The notes below the pieces were generated by a model that was not told where the DNA came from, ran no database searches, and worked only from the letters and a program-made list of their open reading frames with translations. From Priapulus caudatus (Eukaryota; Priapulida; Priapulimorpha; Priapulimorphida; Priapulidae), in contig NW_014577171.1 of NCBI RefSeq assembly GCF_000485595.1, positions 437,169 through 466,391 of the forward strand: a stretch of 29,223 bases of DNA, read 5' to 3'. This document shows positions 11,365-20,818 of this stretch, piece by piece; the first letter of the stretch is position 1; every line of letters starts with the position of its first letter. A program made the translations under genes and the position numbers.

Positions 11365-12142
11365 NNNNNNNNNNNNNNNNNNNNNNNNNNNNNNNNNNNN
11401 NNNNNNNNNNNNNNNNNNNNNNNNNNNNNNNNNNNNNNNNNNNNNNNNNNNNNNNNNNNNNNNNNNNNNNNNNNNNNNNNNNNNNNNNNNNNNNNNNNNN
11501 NNNNNNNNNNNNNNNNNNNNNNNNNNNNNNNNNNNNNNNNNNNNNNNNNNNNNNNNNNNNNNNNNNNNNNNNNNNNNNNNNNNNNNNNNNNNNNNNNNNN
11601 NNNNNNNNNNNNNNNNNNNNNNNNNNNNNNNNNNNNNNNNNNNNNNNNNNNNNNNNNNNNNNNNNNNNNNNNNNNNNNNNNNNNNNNNNNNNNNNNNNNN
11701 NNNNNNNNNNNNNNNNNNNNNNNNNNNNNNNNNNNNNNNNNNNNNNNNNNNNNNNNNNNNNNNNNNNNNNNNNNNNNNNNNNNNNNNNNNNNNNNNNNNN
11801 NNNNNNNNNNNNNNNNNNNNNNNNNNNNNNNNNNNNNNNNNNNNNNNNNNNNNNNNNNNNNNNNNNNNNNNNNNNNNNNNNNNNNNNNNNNNNNNNNNNN
11901 NNNNNNNNNNNNNNNNNNNNNNNNNNNNNNNNNNNNNNNNNNNNNNNNNNNNNNNNNNNNNNNNNNNNNNNNNNNNNNNNNNNNNNNNNNNNNNNNNNNN
12001 NNNNNNNNNNNNNNNNNNNNNNNNNNNNNNNNNNNNNNNNNNNNNNNNNNNNNNNNNNNNNNNNNNNNNNNNNNNNNNNNNNNNNNNNNNNNNNNNNNNN
12101 NNNNNNNNNNNNNNNNNNNNNNNNNNNNNNNNNNNNNNNNNN
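11365..12142. other. Assembly gap (778 N)
   Basis: The bases are undetermined. Any open frame spanning this interval is an artefact. The gap could hide a 5' exon of the downstream SERBP1-like gene, though nothing shows this. Confidence 1.
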
Positions 12143-13083
12143 AATTTTTATGTAGCGCAATTATAACCTAAATTAGCTGAAAATAACCCTAGAACCTAGA
12201 GGCTACTGTTCCTTTAACGGCTCGACCTATGCTCTTAATAGTCGGTGTATAGTGTGATGGGCAGGAAACCCATCACCAGTGCGAAATTGGAGGTCCAGGG
12301 TTCAACATTAACTTTTTATTATACTAGACCATCGGGCTAGTAAGTGAGGAAACCCACTAGCCCTGACCTAACTTTCACTAGCCCAGACCCAGACCATTGT
12401 TATGGAAAACTTTATTTAGATTTGTGTCATCGTATGAATTCATAGATGCTGTTTCTCGCGCTTTAAATCGCGCATGGGCCGAGTTCACGTGCAGCATTCG
12501 TATTCTACCACGGGCATACACGAGCGCACGGTTTATCGATCGTCTACTGCGGCTGGCAGCAAGCCACGTTATTGTTTTTGCCGAAGAGTAGACTGGTATC
12601 CGGCCTCACGCTCTGTTAGACAATGTACACGCTCTGCGACAAACAGTGCGGCCGCGAACCAGTCTAGCCAGAGGTGACTTTTCAGTGCAATATATATGAC
12701 AAATTATAACACGACCAGTCGGGCTACTAGCACTCGGGTTGTATGCGACCGGACCAAGCATTTACCCGACTAGGTCGGTCGGGTGTGGGTTAGTGTCGAA
12801 CCCTGAGGTCACAGGTCAAAGGGCAGTGGGGGAAAGGTCAGATATCACACATTTTCTGAGGACATGGGCTAACGGACAGAGTGAACAACTTTTTTGTTTC
12901 AGCGCTGACCTACTATTTTTATTACTTTACACCATGAAATGTGCATTCCACTGACGTGCGAATAGTAAGTGTCTGATAACCTTTTGACCCTCAAGAGGAG
13001 GGTTAAACATGGATTCCTGAACTGCCTCAATGATGTCACAGTGTTCTCATATTCATGGCACATCCATAATCTGGAAAGCCAGT
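12143..13083. other. D2 counterpart of the CpG-richer segment, no gene supported
   Basis: Positions 12143-12214 are a short piece unique to D2. From 12215 the sequence repeats 4371-5237. Frames differ from the D1 copy through indels (for example around 12598-12622), so no exon is supported. Confidence 0.5.
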
Positions 13084-13153
13084 GAGCCTGGATAGCCCAA
13101 CGGCTACAGCACAGGATTAAGGCTTAAAGGTCCTTGGATCGAATCCCATCAGA
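13084..13153 (+). repeat. tRNA-like SINE fragment, D2 copy
   Basis: It is nearly identical to 5238-5307 (one C-to-T change) and is followed by a T run. The B-box-like GGATCGAATCC is intact. Confidence 0.4.
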
Positions 13154-13157
13154 TTTT

Positions 13158-13546
13158 TTATTATTTACCTGTTTTTTTGTATTTTTCTATCTTTATGCAT
13201 TTAACTATTTCTTTCCAATTAAGGCAAATATTTACATGATTTATTTACAACAATTTCATAACAACAAATAATTTTGTGTTGCACCATAAAACCATTAATA
13301 CCATAATACCATTTGGTGCACCATAAAACAGGAGTTTCAGGCACGCGATTTGTATCAACTAATGGGATTTGGGAGGTGAAATGATGTGTACGCAACTGCG
13401 TATCTGCGCCTAACAAAGGTGTGACTACGCACGACTTAAATGTTACGTTTATAACCGTAGCAACAGACCTCAGATGAGCCCAGACGCTCTGCGGCTCTTG
13501 TTTAGAATATCGTTTTACTGCGCTAATCTGTGGCATTTTTTGTTAG
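13158..13546 (+). other. Single-copy intron or upstream DNA of the SERBP1-like gene
   Basis: It contains ACCATAA/GGTGCACCATAAA repeats near 13283-13328. It ends in a pyrimidine-rich tract and acceptor (CATTTTTTGTTAG) directly before the first recognised exon. No start-codon exon for the conserved N-terminus was seen. Confidence 0.5.
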
Positions 13547-13706
13547 ATAACCGACCTCGTGCACCAAGACAGGACCGTGGCGTGAAGTTTGGTGGCAGTC
13601 AGATTGACAATCTGTCTGCAGAAGAGAGGCGAAACCGGCGGAACCGTGACGACCGAGATGTTAAAGGCGACCAGGAGAGATCATTCCCGCAAACTGGAGA
13701 GTTTAG
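13547..13706 (+). CDS. SERBP1: SERBP1-like exon A (first visible)
   Basis: The acceptor is TTTTTTGTTAG|AT and the donor TTTAG|GTAGAT. The exon starts with the last two bases of a codon and ends after two bases of the next. It encodes a highly charged stretch including DNRPRAPRQDRG, AEERRNRRNRDDRD and QERSFPQTGEF. The frame opens upstream into intron, so the ATG at 13474 is not a real start. Confidence 0.85.
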
Positions 13707-16614
13707 GTAGATGGCGTTCTTCTTTTGCATGCATTATGGAAAACCACCAACCGTCAGTGATGTCTAGAAATGGGGGAAGTCTGTAGTGAAGTGTGGTTTG
13801 GAGTAAATTATACATGTGTCCTAGCAAATCATTGATTATTTTACAACCTGTAGTTAAATAGTAAAGCTTAAATAGTAAAGCTTAAAGTTAGCATCACTGC
13901 AGCATCTGGTAGTCTTGTGTTTTAAACTTATGTTCAGTCCGTGGTTATGGTCTTGAGTGGCTGCACCAAATATGTGCAGGTCAGGAACCAGATTGCAGAA
14001 GGTAATCTAATTAATCTAGACTAATTGAAATAGTTGACGTACTTTGAGATGAAAACATCATCAGAATGACTGTACGTTGTGTTTCTTTGCAGTGTATCCG
14101 GCAGTGAGCGACAGCATCCTGATGGTGGCGGCAGGGGGGCACCGAGGGGACGAGGAGGGTTTCGGGGACGCGGAAGCAGAGGACGAGGGCGGGGTGGTTT
14201 TGGCTACGAGAACCGAGGAAAGCGTGAGTTCGACCGTCAGAGCGGCAGCGACAAAACGTAGGTCTAGCAGCGTGGCTTAAAAATGTAGGATATAGGATTG
14301 GATTGTACTTCACCTGTCCTGCTAGTAGATAAGCCCTCCTCAAAGAAAATTCTAGTTAACAAAGTTTCGTGTTGTTCTATTTCAAATTTTAAGTCAAATA
14401 TTGTTTATTTTAAAACGTATTATGCCTATACTTGGGCAACGATTTCCTACAGTATGTTGTATGTACCCTAATATGACTTGCACAGGTTTCTCACATCCAA
14501 GGTGATTTTTTTTGGTTTACATGGAAAATTCAATGTCTACCTTAATATAAAAAAGAAATAACTGACCGTTTGTCTGTTCGTTAGAGGTTGATAGATCAAG
14601 GACCTGACACCAATCGTAGTTCTAAGTATGTGACGATGAATGAAGTAAACGTCAGTTCTATCAGCCCCATGACATGGTCAGGTGTCACCTATTACTGTTA
14701 AGATTAGGGGTGGGGGGGGGGATTGTAGCTGTGGTTGGTGCCCTTTGTATCTTATTTTCTTTGTTTGCTAGTTTCCATCATTGGCTTCTGTATTAAAATT
14801 TTAGTCCTTAGCATACGTAATAGCTTTCTGGGTTGACCCCTCTACCAGCAAACGACGGCGTTTTATTTTGTTTTTCAGAGGCCCTCTTTTCTTTTTTTAC
14901 CTCATTTATATTACTATGGGGACCCATTTGTTGCCCCACTTTTTCCAGCAGTGGCGTGAAGTCAATTGACAAGCGTGAAGGCGGCGGGTCGCACAACTGG
15001 GGCAGCACTAAGGACGAGATCGATGAACAGATCAGCGCCGTGGAACAGGACACACAGGAGTGGAGGCAGCAGCAGACTGAGGAGGCTGCTGGACACCCGG
15101 AAGGCGATGAGTCAAAGTATGTGCCGCGCTGCGTTCATCGTATGTCGAAGAAGACTAGCAAGTCTGTATGTGCAAGGGCGTCGCTCGGTAGCATGTGGGG
15201 TATATTAGGGTTTATGCTATTCAGAGTTCGAGCCGCAAAATTAGGTATAAAACCTAATGTGTTGTCCCAACAACGTATTAGCCAGCGAGCCGTGCAGCCG
15301 TGATTTGCACAGTCAGTTTTGAAACTGCACGGCCAAAAAAAAAGTTAATATTTTAAGAATAAAAAAAAAATCTTTTACCCTCTTATACTCCCCCCTCCCC
15401 CCTGTGAACGCCTATGGCGGTTTTGGCTGAGACACACAAAAATATTACACTCCCAAATATTTTTTCTGCTCTCCCACAATACCCATTCCTGGCTAATACC
15501 CTGTGTCCCAATGGTTAAAGGTTGTGTTGCAGACATTCTGTTTGGAGACATTTCACAAAATAGATTGATAAGGTAGTGCTAGTTTTAATTCAAAATGTGA
15601 TGAGTGATGGGTTGCGAGTGCATTCATTCCAGTGACCTTGACCTACTTGTTTCTAGCCAATTATAAATTAACAGATTTCCACAGTGGTGCTTTTGATAGA
15701 AAAATTGCAGCTGGATTTATTTTTCTGATGCTAGGGAAACCGTTGAGGGCGATGAGTCACAACTAGAGCCTGCTGAACCGGAAGTGAAGGAGTTGACCCT
15801 GGATGAGTGGAAGGCTCTGCAGGAGCAGCAGCGCTTCAGGACAGAGTATAACCTGCGCAAACCCGGTGAGGGAGAAGACAATGCACAATGGAAGAAGACC
15901 TTCATGCTGAAGAGGCCAGAGAAGACTGAAGAGGAAAGCGACGAGGAGGTAGGTGGCGCAGACTAGGCGGGATGGGCAAAAATATTTGCTGCTGTGGTAT
16001 CGTTATCAGTTACTGTGTTGTGTTAAATGTGTGGTGTGACATTAAATTTGCAATTTGTACTTGGTGTTTGTTCCCTGTGGAAGTATGTCATAAAGGGAAT
16101 AGATGCGCCCTTGCCTTGTGACTATAGTAATTTACAAACATTGTGCTGGTACATTGCAGCAATGGGCAATCGATGCGTTAGACGATAGTGACCAGGAAGA
16201 TATCTTACTGATCAAGTGGCATTTACAGGCAAGCAGCACTTGATATGTCTACCGTAATCATTAGCGATTGTATTTCTTGTATTACAGGAAGAAGAGGACG
16301 CACATCACGGCCGCGCAAAGCAAAAGGTGAACATCGACATAACCTTTAACGATCCCATCCGTCGTGGCGGACGCGGCGGTGGTGGCCGCGGCGGACCGCG
16401 CGGAGGTAGTCGCGGGTTTGGCCGTGGCCGCGGCGCTCGCCCTGATAGAGGTGGCGCTGCCGCCGGCGGCGGCGGCGGTGGCGGCGGCGGCGGAGGGGGT
16501 GTTGGCATTGGCATGGGCGCTTCCGGCGGTCCTCCCGCTCGCGGTGGCCGCACTCCAGAGAAGCCGGCCTATAAGGTTGATGATGAGAGCGACTTCCCGT
16601 CCCTGGGCAAGTAA
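13547..16614 (+). CDS. SERBP1: SERBP1/HABP4-family RNA-binding protein gene, five exons, 5' end missing
   Basis: Five exons join with consistent phases: 13547-13706, 14093-14257, 14949-15116, 15735-15948 and 16288-16614, about 343 residues in total. The family binds mRNA and the ribosome through RGG boxes; SERBP1 is known as an mRNA-stability factor and occupies the mRNA channel of dormant 80S ribosomes. Seen here in order: a basic charged segment; an RGG-rich segment; the conserved KREFDRQSGSD and GGGSHNWGSTKDE motifs; an acidic linker; TLDEWKALQEQ followed by YNLRKPGEGEDNAQWKK; and a Gly/Arg-rich C-terminus ending VDDESDFPSLGK and a TAA stop. Vertebrate SERBP1 and HABP4 share this order, so an invertebrate pro-orthologue of both is likely. 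The N-terminal exon is not in the readable sequence. Confidence 0.9.
14093..14257 (+). CDS. SERBP1: SERBP1-like exon B (RGG box, KREFDRQSGSD)
   Basis: The acceptor is GTTTCTTTGCAG and the donor AAAAC|GTAGGT. After completing a serine codon it encodes GSERQHPDGGGRG, a run of RG/RGG units, and GYENRGKREFDRQSGSDK. The last motif matches the vertebrate family motif RGKREFDRHSGSD closely and is the strongest identifier. Confidence 0.9.
14949..15116 (+). CDS. SERBP1: SERBP1-like exon C (GSHNWG motif)
   Basis: The acceptor is CACTTTTTCCAG and the donor TCAAA|GTATGT. It encodes SGVKSIDKREGGGSHNWG then STKDEIDEQISAVEQD and an acidic, Gln/Glu-rich tail. Human SERBP1 has GSGSHNWGTVKDEL at the same place, directly after the KREFDRHSGSD motif. 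Larger open frames through this exon in the same or other frames read into introns. Confidence 0.9.
15735..15948 (+). CDS. SERBP1: SERBP1-like exon D (TLDEWK motif)
   Basis: The acceptor is TTTTCTGATGCTAG and the donor GAGGAG|GTAGGT. It enters after two codon bases and leaves at phase 0. It encodes an acidic stretch, then ELTLDEWKALQEQQRF and NLRKPGEGEDNAQWKKTF, and ends in EEESDEE. These match the family's MTLDEWKAIQ and FNIRKPNEGADGQWKK blocks. Confidence 0.9.
16288..16614 (+). CDS. SERBP1: SERBP1-like terminal exon E (Gly/Arg-rich C-terminus)
   Basis: The acceptor is CTTGTATTACAG, phase 0. The exon encodes an acidic start, KVNIDITFNDPIRRGGRGGG, RGG/RG repeats, a run of 12 consecutive glycines, and a VDDESDFPSLGK terminus before TAA at 16612-16614. 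The end resembles the vertebrate DVDDPEAFPALA terminus. The GGC-rich tract (about 16463-16500) opens long but meaningless frames on both strands. Confidence 0.9.
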   Translation, partial: EEEDAHHGRAKQKVNIDITFNDPIRRGGRGGGGRGGPRGGSRGFGRGRGARPDRGGAAAGGGGGGGGGGGGVGIGMGASGGPPARGGRTPEKPAYKVDDESDFPSLGK

Positions 16615-18030
16615 GCAAAAGGAATGTTCCCCCCGGTTGGGTAGTCGATGGACCAACTGCTTGGTCTTCATTGAGGTGTTGGAGCTACATGCATACCTCG
16701 CAACGGAATGTGCTTTTTATTTACACATACTTCCAGGCATGTTGCTCTGTAAAATAAAGCCCAGCTTTTGTTAATCGTAGTCCCAATATTATAGGTTTCC
16801 CATAATCATGACTTTATTACCGTGTATTAAACTTACTACGATGATACAAGTTTTCTGCTGGATGGAGTATTTTTGCAAGTTATGCCAAACGGAATGCAAA
16901 GAACTGTGACATGTCAGTTAGAAGCATGTGAAGCTGTTGGAGGAACTGAATGTATTTTAAACAGTTATAGGAGTATTTAAAAGTTTAAGTATCATTAGAC
17001 ATTACACTGTAAACTGACAATTTTACAGTATATTAATTTATAGAGCACTGAATTGCACGTGCTTTTGGACGTTTAACGACTATGGTGTGTAGTGTTTAAA
17101 CATTAATGCTTTCGAAATGGGTCACACTTAGATCTACAGTTTTCTACATTGTAGTCCCCATGTTAGGTTGGATTGTCGTTCCAGTGGGTAAGGTGCCCAT
17201 ATATGCATCATTGAACCCTGTTATCTTCATGTAAGTCATAAATGTGTAACCACGACAACATGTAAGGACACCGTGTACTGGGAGGTAACCAGATGCATTT
17301 AATCTGGTGTGTATGTATTTCTGTTCTATGTGTAGAAGTTGAACTGTTCAAATATCACAGTTCGGTCTATTCTTCTGTGCTAAGTGGTAGCACAAAGGAA
17401 CAGTTTTTTTCGGCAGAACTGTACTAAGTGTCCTGCCATTTGTTTGAAAGGTAAATATTTTTTGGGATGCTCCAATTTCGAGCAACTGTCGTTTTGCCGA
17501 AATTAACATATATTGCACAAAATTTGTGCAAGGGATGCTGGTAATATTGCAGAGTGAGTTGAGAGACGTTCAGGGCAACCTCAGCCGTCATGGGTCTGAA
17601 GTGCAGTGAGGTATAGCAGCTTCTATTACTCAGTGTGTGTAGTGTTTTAGTGTCTTTATTAGTTAAATGTAGATATCTCCTTAGCTATCCTGTTGGTTCA
17701 ACTAGAAAGCAGAGCAAAAAGAGGTTCATAGCAGTACCACAGATAGCCTGCAATATTCAGCAATCGTTCGATCATTGTAGGGTCATGCACTTTGTCATTT
17801 GGAGTGGTATACTGTAATACAGAACAACAATCTTGTGATATTTGGTGGACATTTCATACATGCCTGATGCATTCGTTTGAGAATATGCTTTTGATTGTTT
17901 AAGTTGTAATAGCAACATTGGCCATGGCGATGTGTAGGTTCAGAATGGGTAATATCGTCATAGCAACAAGTATGTCCTACAAGCAGCATGAATCCGAAGG
18001 TATGTGACAAATAAATAAAAGCCTCGTTTG
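16615..18030 (+). other. SERBP1: Probable 3' UTR and poly(A) signals of the SERBP1-like gene
   Basis: AATAAA occurs at 16753-16758, about 140 bases after the stop, and overlapping AATAAA copies at 18009-18018. The stretch between is free of recognised repeats and rich in TG/GT runs. Two polyadenylation choices, short and long, are plausible. Which is used cannot be read from sequence. Confidence 0.5.
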
Positions 18031-18976
18031 ATGTTAATTATGCCTGAAAATGAGTTCTAATCAATGATTTTAACCAATGCAATACGAAAAACCACAATGT
18101 TCCTGTCGGATAAGATATTTACTAAAGATGCAACTTAAACACATAAATTCATGCAAACATAAAAACTAGCAAGCATGCATGCACTGTAAAACAGTACATG
18201 ATGTTCCACTCTTCTTTGGTCCTCTTAAAACCTCACTAGATTAAATTTTGAGCTGCAACAGTGGCGTGTGTAAAATTCCATCTTTTTGAAAGAATTTCAC
18301 TGATCAAAGGTGAACTAAAAAAAGCTTTCATGCTACCGTTAACTTGAAATTTCATATTAATATTAAACAGATTCTTTGTGTCTAGAATCTAGACCATGTC
18401 ACAAACACATGACTGTCAACACTTACCATTTATAGATTTTAATTTCATTCACAACTCGACAGGCCAATGCTAGCATTTTCAACTGGGCAGTTGCATTCTG
18501 CTCCATCTAATGAGATTCAGTCCTACAGCAGGCAGCACCACAGTAAATTTAATAAAGACTTCCAAGCGTGACATGCTCGTGGAGGTAAGAATATTCACAT
18601 AGTGCGATTCTGCAAAGATACCTTAAATGAACCCTGAGCTAGTTTGTAAAAGATGGTGATAAACATTTCAATTTACACTACTACTACGTTCATGTAAATT
18701 GGAGTAGAAGAAAATATCAAATTGATAGTATCACAATTTTTACATTTATGACATCACACAGATAACAATTTCAGGATGGTATTTAGTAGGATGGAGAACT
18801 ACGTGGCTGTTTCAAACAGATAATTATTGAAATACGGTAATTGAAACAACAAGTGGGACGTAACACCTCTTATAACAAGAAAGTAACTAAGGTAAACCGA
18901 AATGTCAAACTCTAGTGTAGAATTGGGGGAGTCTGACCTACTAGGTTTGCATCCACCAATCTCAACATCCAACCTA
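18031..18976. other. Intergenic DNA between convergent genes, nothing recognised
   Basis: It is AT-rich with no homologous exon found. It lies between the plus-strand SERBP1-like gene and the minus-strand SLC4A11-like gene. The last SLC4A11 exons should lie left of 21525, but I could not identify them here. Confidence 0.5.
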
Positions 18977-19212
18977 CGTCCCGGGCGCGAAATTTTTCCC
19001 CCCACTTGAGTTCCGGACCCACCATAGATAGTGTTTTGTAATATATGGTTCGTATATATATGGTTGGATTATAGTTAGTGTTAGGGGTTTAGGGATAGGT
19101 ATAGGTGGTATTCATTTTACATTGTTGCTTCGAGGAAGTCGAGTGAATGGAGTGCGCCGATTGGCTGTGGTCCGGAACTGAAGTGGGAAAAAAAATTCCG
19201 CGTCCCGGGCCC
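18977..19212. mobile_element. Inverted-repeat (MITE-like) element, about 235 bp
   Basis: The left arm (about 18980-19021) reads CCCGGGCGCGAAATTTTTCC ... CACTTGAGTTCCGGACC. The right arm (about 19168-19210) is its imperfect complement (GGTCCGGAACTGAAGTGGG ... TTCCGCGTCCCGGG). The core contains GTTAGGGGTTTAGGGATAGG, again a telomere-like word. No convincing target duplication was found. Confidence 0.55.
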
Positions 19213-19585
19213 GGAATCGCACAAAGTCGGTGCGTCCCTTACACAGACCGAGACCCGCTAAGTAAGTTGTAAATACCTGCATATAGGCCTGAAACATAGG
19301 CCTACAATATTCCAGAAACAGTGAGTCATCTGGACATGATACAATATACACACATATTACGTTTGGATTTATGCAAACAAAATTGAGCCATAAACAGACC
19401 AGTTTTATCCAATATAAATTCATACATAAAATAAAATTGTTTTCTATACTTTATGCAATGTAAATACTGGGTGCATTATTACTTAAATAGCTGCCACTAT
19501 ATAAACTGCATGTGGCTATTGGTCACTGATGATATGACTACATTCAAGTCTGATGAACAGATTGAACAATTAATTTCCTCTTCAG

Positions 19586-19594
19586 CTTAGTATA
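19586..19594. repeat. 9-bp target duplication CTTAGTATA, first of three
   Basis: CTTAGTATA lies immediately left of the element at 19595. Identical copies are at 19872-19880 and 20028-20036. Confidence 0.85.
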
Positions 19595-19871
19595 GCTCAT
19601 AGGGTCTATGTCCCCCAGGGTACTGCCAGAACGTACCCGTACCCTGGTAACTATCTGATATGGTTAGGGTTAGGATTAGGGAGTAGGCGTAGGCGACTCC
19701 CTAGACTCGTTAGTGGAGTAGGGGAGGTACGGTCCGGCATATTGGGTAGTACCAGCAGAGCATATAAATCGGGTTGATTTATATGCTCTGGTACCAGGGT
19801 ACGTTCCGGTATACCGGACCGTACCCAGGGTGCGTTCCGGCAGTACTCTGGGGTACATAGACCCTCTCAGC
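19595..19871. mobile_element. Telomere-motif MITE, copy 1 (277 bp)
   Basis: The termini GCTCATAGGGTCTATGTCCC and the complement of the right end (GCTGAGAGGGTCTATGTACC) form a clear inverted repeat. CTTAGTATA flanks both sides. The core has GGTAACTATCTGATATGG, TTAGGGTTAGGATTAGGG and GTACGGTCCGG-type palindromes. It has no coding capacity. Nine-base duplications fit Mutator-like (MULE) or Merlin-like elements; the superfamily is an inference. It is closely related to the copy at 23768-24028. Confidence 0.85.
19756..19790. repeat. 35-bp perfect hairpin insertion inside MITE copy 1
   Basis: Arms CAGAGCATATAAATC and GATTTATATGCTCTG pair perfectly around a GGGTT loop. GTACCAG flanks both sides (19749-19755 and 19791-19797). 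The sister copy at 23768-24028 has a single GTACCAG and no hairpin, showing the empty site. Confidence 0.75.
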
Positions 19872-19880
19872 CTTAGTATA

Positions 19881-20027
19881 GCTGAAGGGGTCGTTGTCGT
19901 ATAGGGTACCCTAACCCTAACCCTATCATATCATATCATATATCTAAGTTAGATGGTTAGTAACCATATCAGATAGTTACCTCGGGTACATATGTGTAGT
20001 ACCCTATACGACAACGACCCTTTCTGC
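19881..20027. mobile_element. Telomere-motif MITE, copy 2 (147 bp), adjacent to copy 1
   Basis: The termini GCTGAAGGGGTCGTTGTCGT and the complement of the right end (GCAGAAAGGGTCGTTGTCGT) are inverted repeats. CTTAGTATA flanks both sides (19872-19880 and 20028-20036). The interior has CCCTAACCCTAACCCTA and CCATATCAGATAGTTACC, the reverse complement of a stretch in copy 1. It is therefore a related subfamily in opposite internal orientation. Confidence 0.85.
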
Positions 20028-20036
20028 CTTAGTATA

Positions 20037-20559
20037 TGATGAGCCAATCTTATCATGTACATATGTTTGTCTTAATGTTACATGGTGGACTTCAGCCATT
20101 TGTGCAGACAAGCGCCTTGATTGAATTCGAAATGCGAAGGAAGCTTTTGCGTAATATAAAAAATATATATTGGCATATCACATTGACAATAAACATTGAT
20201 ATAGTGCTGATAAGTTACGCAAAAATAACACGAGATCGAAGACGAATTCATTCTTGGCGCTTTTACAATACACTGACATCGTGAACTTTACTGTACTGCG
20301 TATAATATAATTGTTACAAAACCCATGAGAATTGATCTAGACCCGTTTAACACTACGACTGAGTTATGTCATAGAAGTGCTTATATTATAGTTATTACAG
20401 ATATGTAGTTTACACACACAATTCACAGGGTGACTCACACACCTAGCCCTACTCATATCTGGTGTGTTCAGTGCTTTTTCATTGACTTAGGAATCAATGT
20501 GATACAGTATAACCAGCATGGCGGTCAAAGAGTATATGTTAGCTCTATTTAATCATAAG
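20037..20559. other. Non-coding, nothing recognised
   Basis: AT-rich sequence. An 82-codon open frame starting at 20036 shows no domain or composition that supports a gene. Confidence 0.5.
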
Positions 20560-20818
20560 AAGGGGCGTACCTAGCTACCTATACGCAAAGTACGCAAATG
20601 CGTACTAAAATTGTTCAGAATAAAAAAAATACATGACCTTTTTACTAAAACAAAATAATATAACGTTTAGTTGGGCTTAGAGAATTATGCGTGTGATAAG
20701 AATAATGACTACAGTGTCATTACGCCAGATGGTCGGAAGGATTTCAGTAAAAATAACAACTTTGACAAATTTGAGTTCAATTTTGCGTACCATCAAAAAA
20801 TGTCTGGGTACGCCCCTG
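20560..20818. mobile_element. hAT-like MITE (AGGGGCGTACC ends)
   Basis: The left end is AGGGGCGTACCTAG (from 20561) and the right end complemented is CAGGGGCGTACCCAG. The left terminal C appears changed to A at 20560. The terminal motif resembles hAT elements. An 8-bp duplication is not clear in the flanks, so assignment is tentative. Confidence 0.6.

Larger units (their letters stand above)
7019..13157 (+). repeat. Direct duplication, copy D2
   Basis: It is the second full copy of D1 (1-5312) in the same orientation. Divergence is low and spread evenly as substitutions and small indels, as between alleles. It includes a 778-base N gap. After 11311 it holds a GGTCAAAGGTCA-type stretch not present in D1. 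All MITEs occupy the same positions as in D1, so they were inserted before the two copies separated. Confidence 0.9.

Noticed and set aside
11185-12171. 328-, 282- and 270-codon open frames
   Set aside because: They exist only because the N gap has no stop codons.
14011-14343. Minus-strand and alternative-frame open frames over the SERBP1-like exon B
   Set aside because: They are shadows of the Gly/Arg-rich plus-strand exon, which has family motifs and splice sites.
16282-16774. Long Ala- or Pro-rich open frames on both strands
   Set aside because: They are produced by the GGC repeat encoding the glycine run of SERBP1-like exon E.
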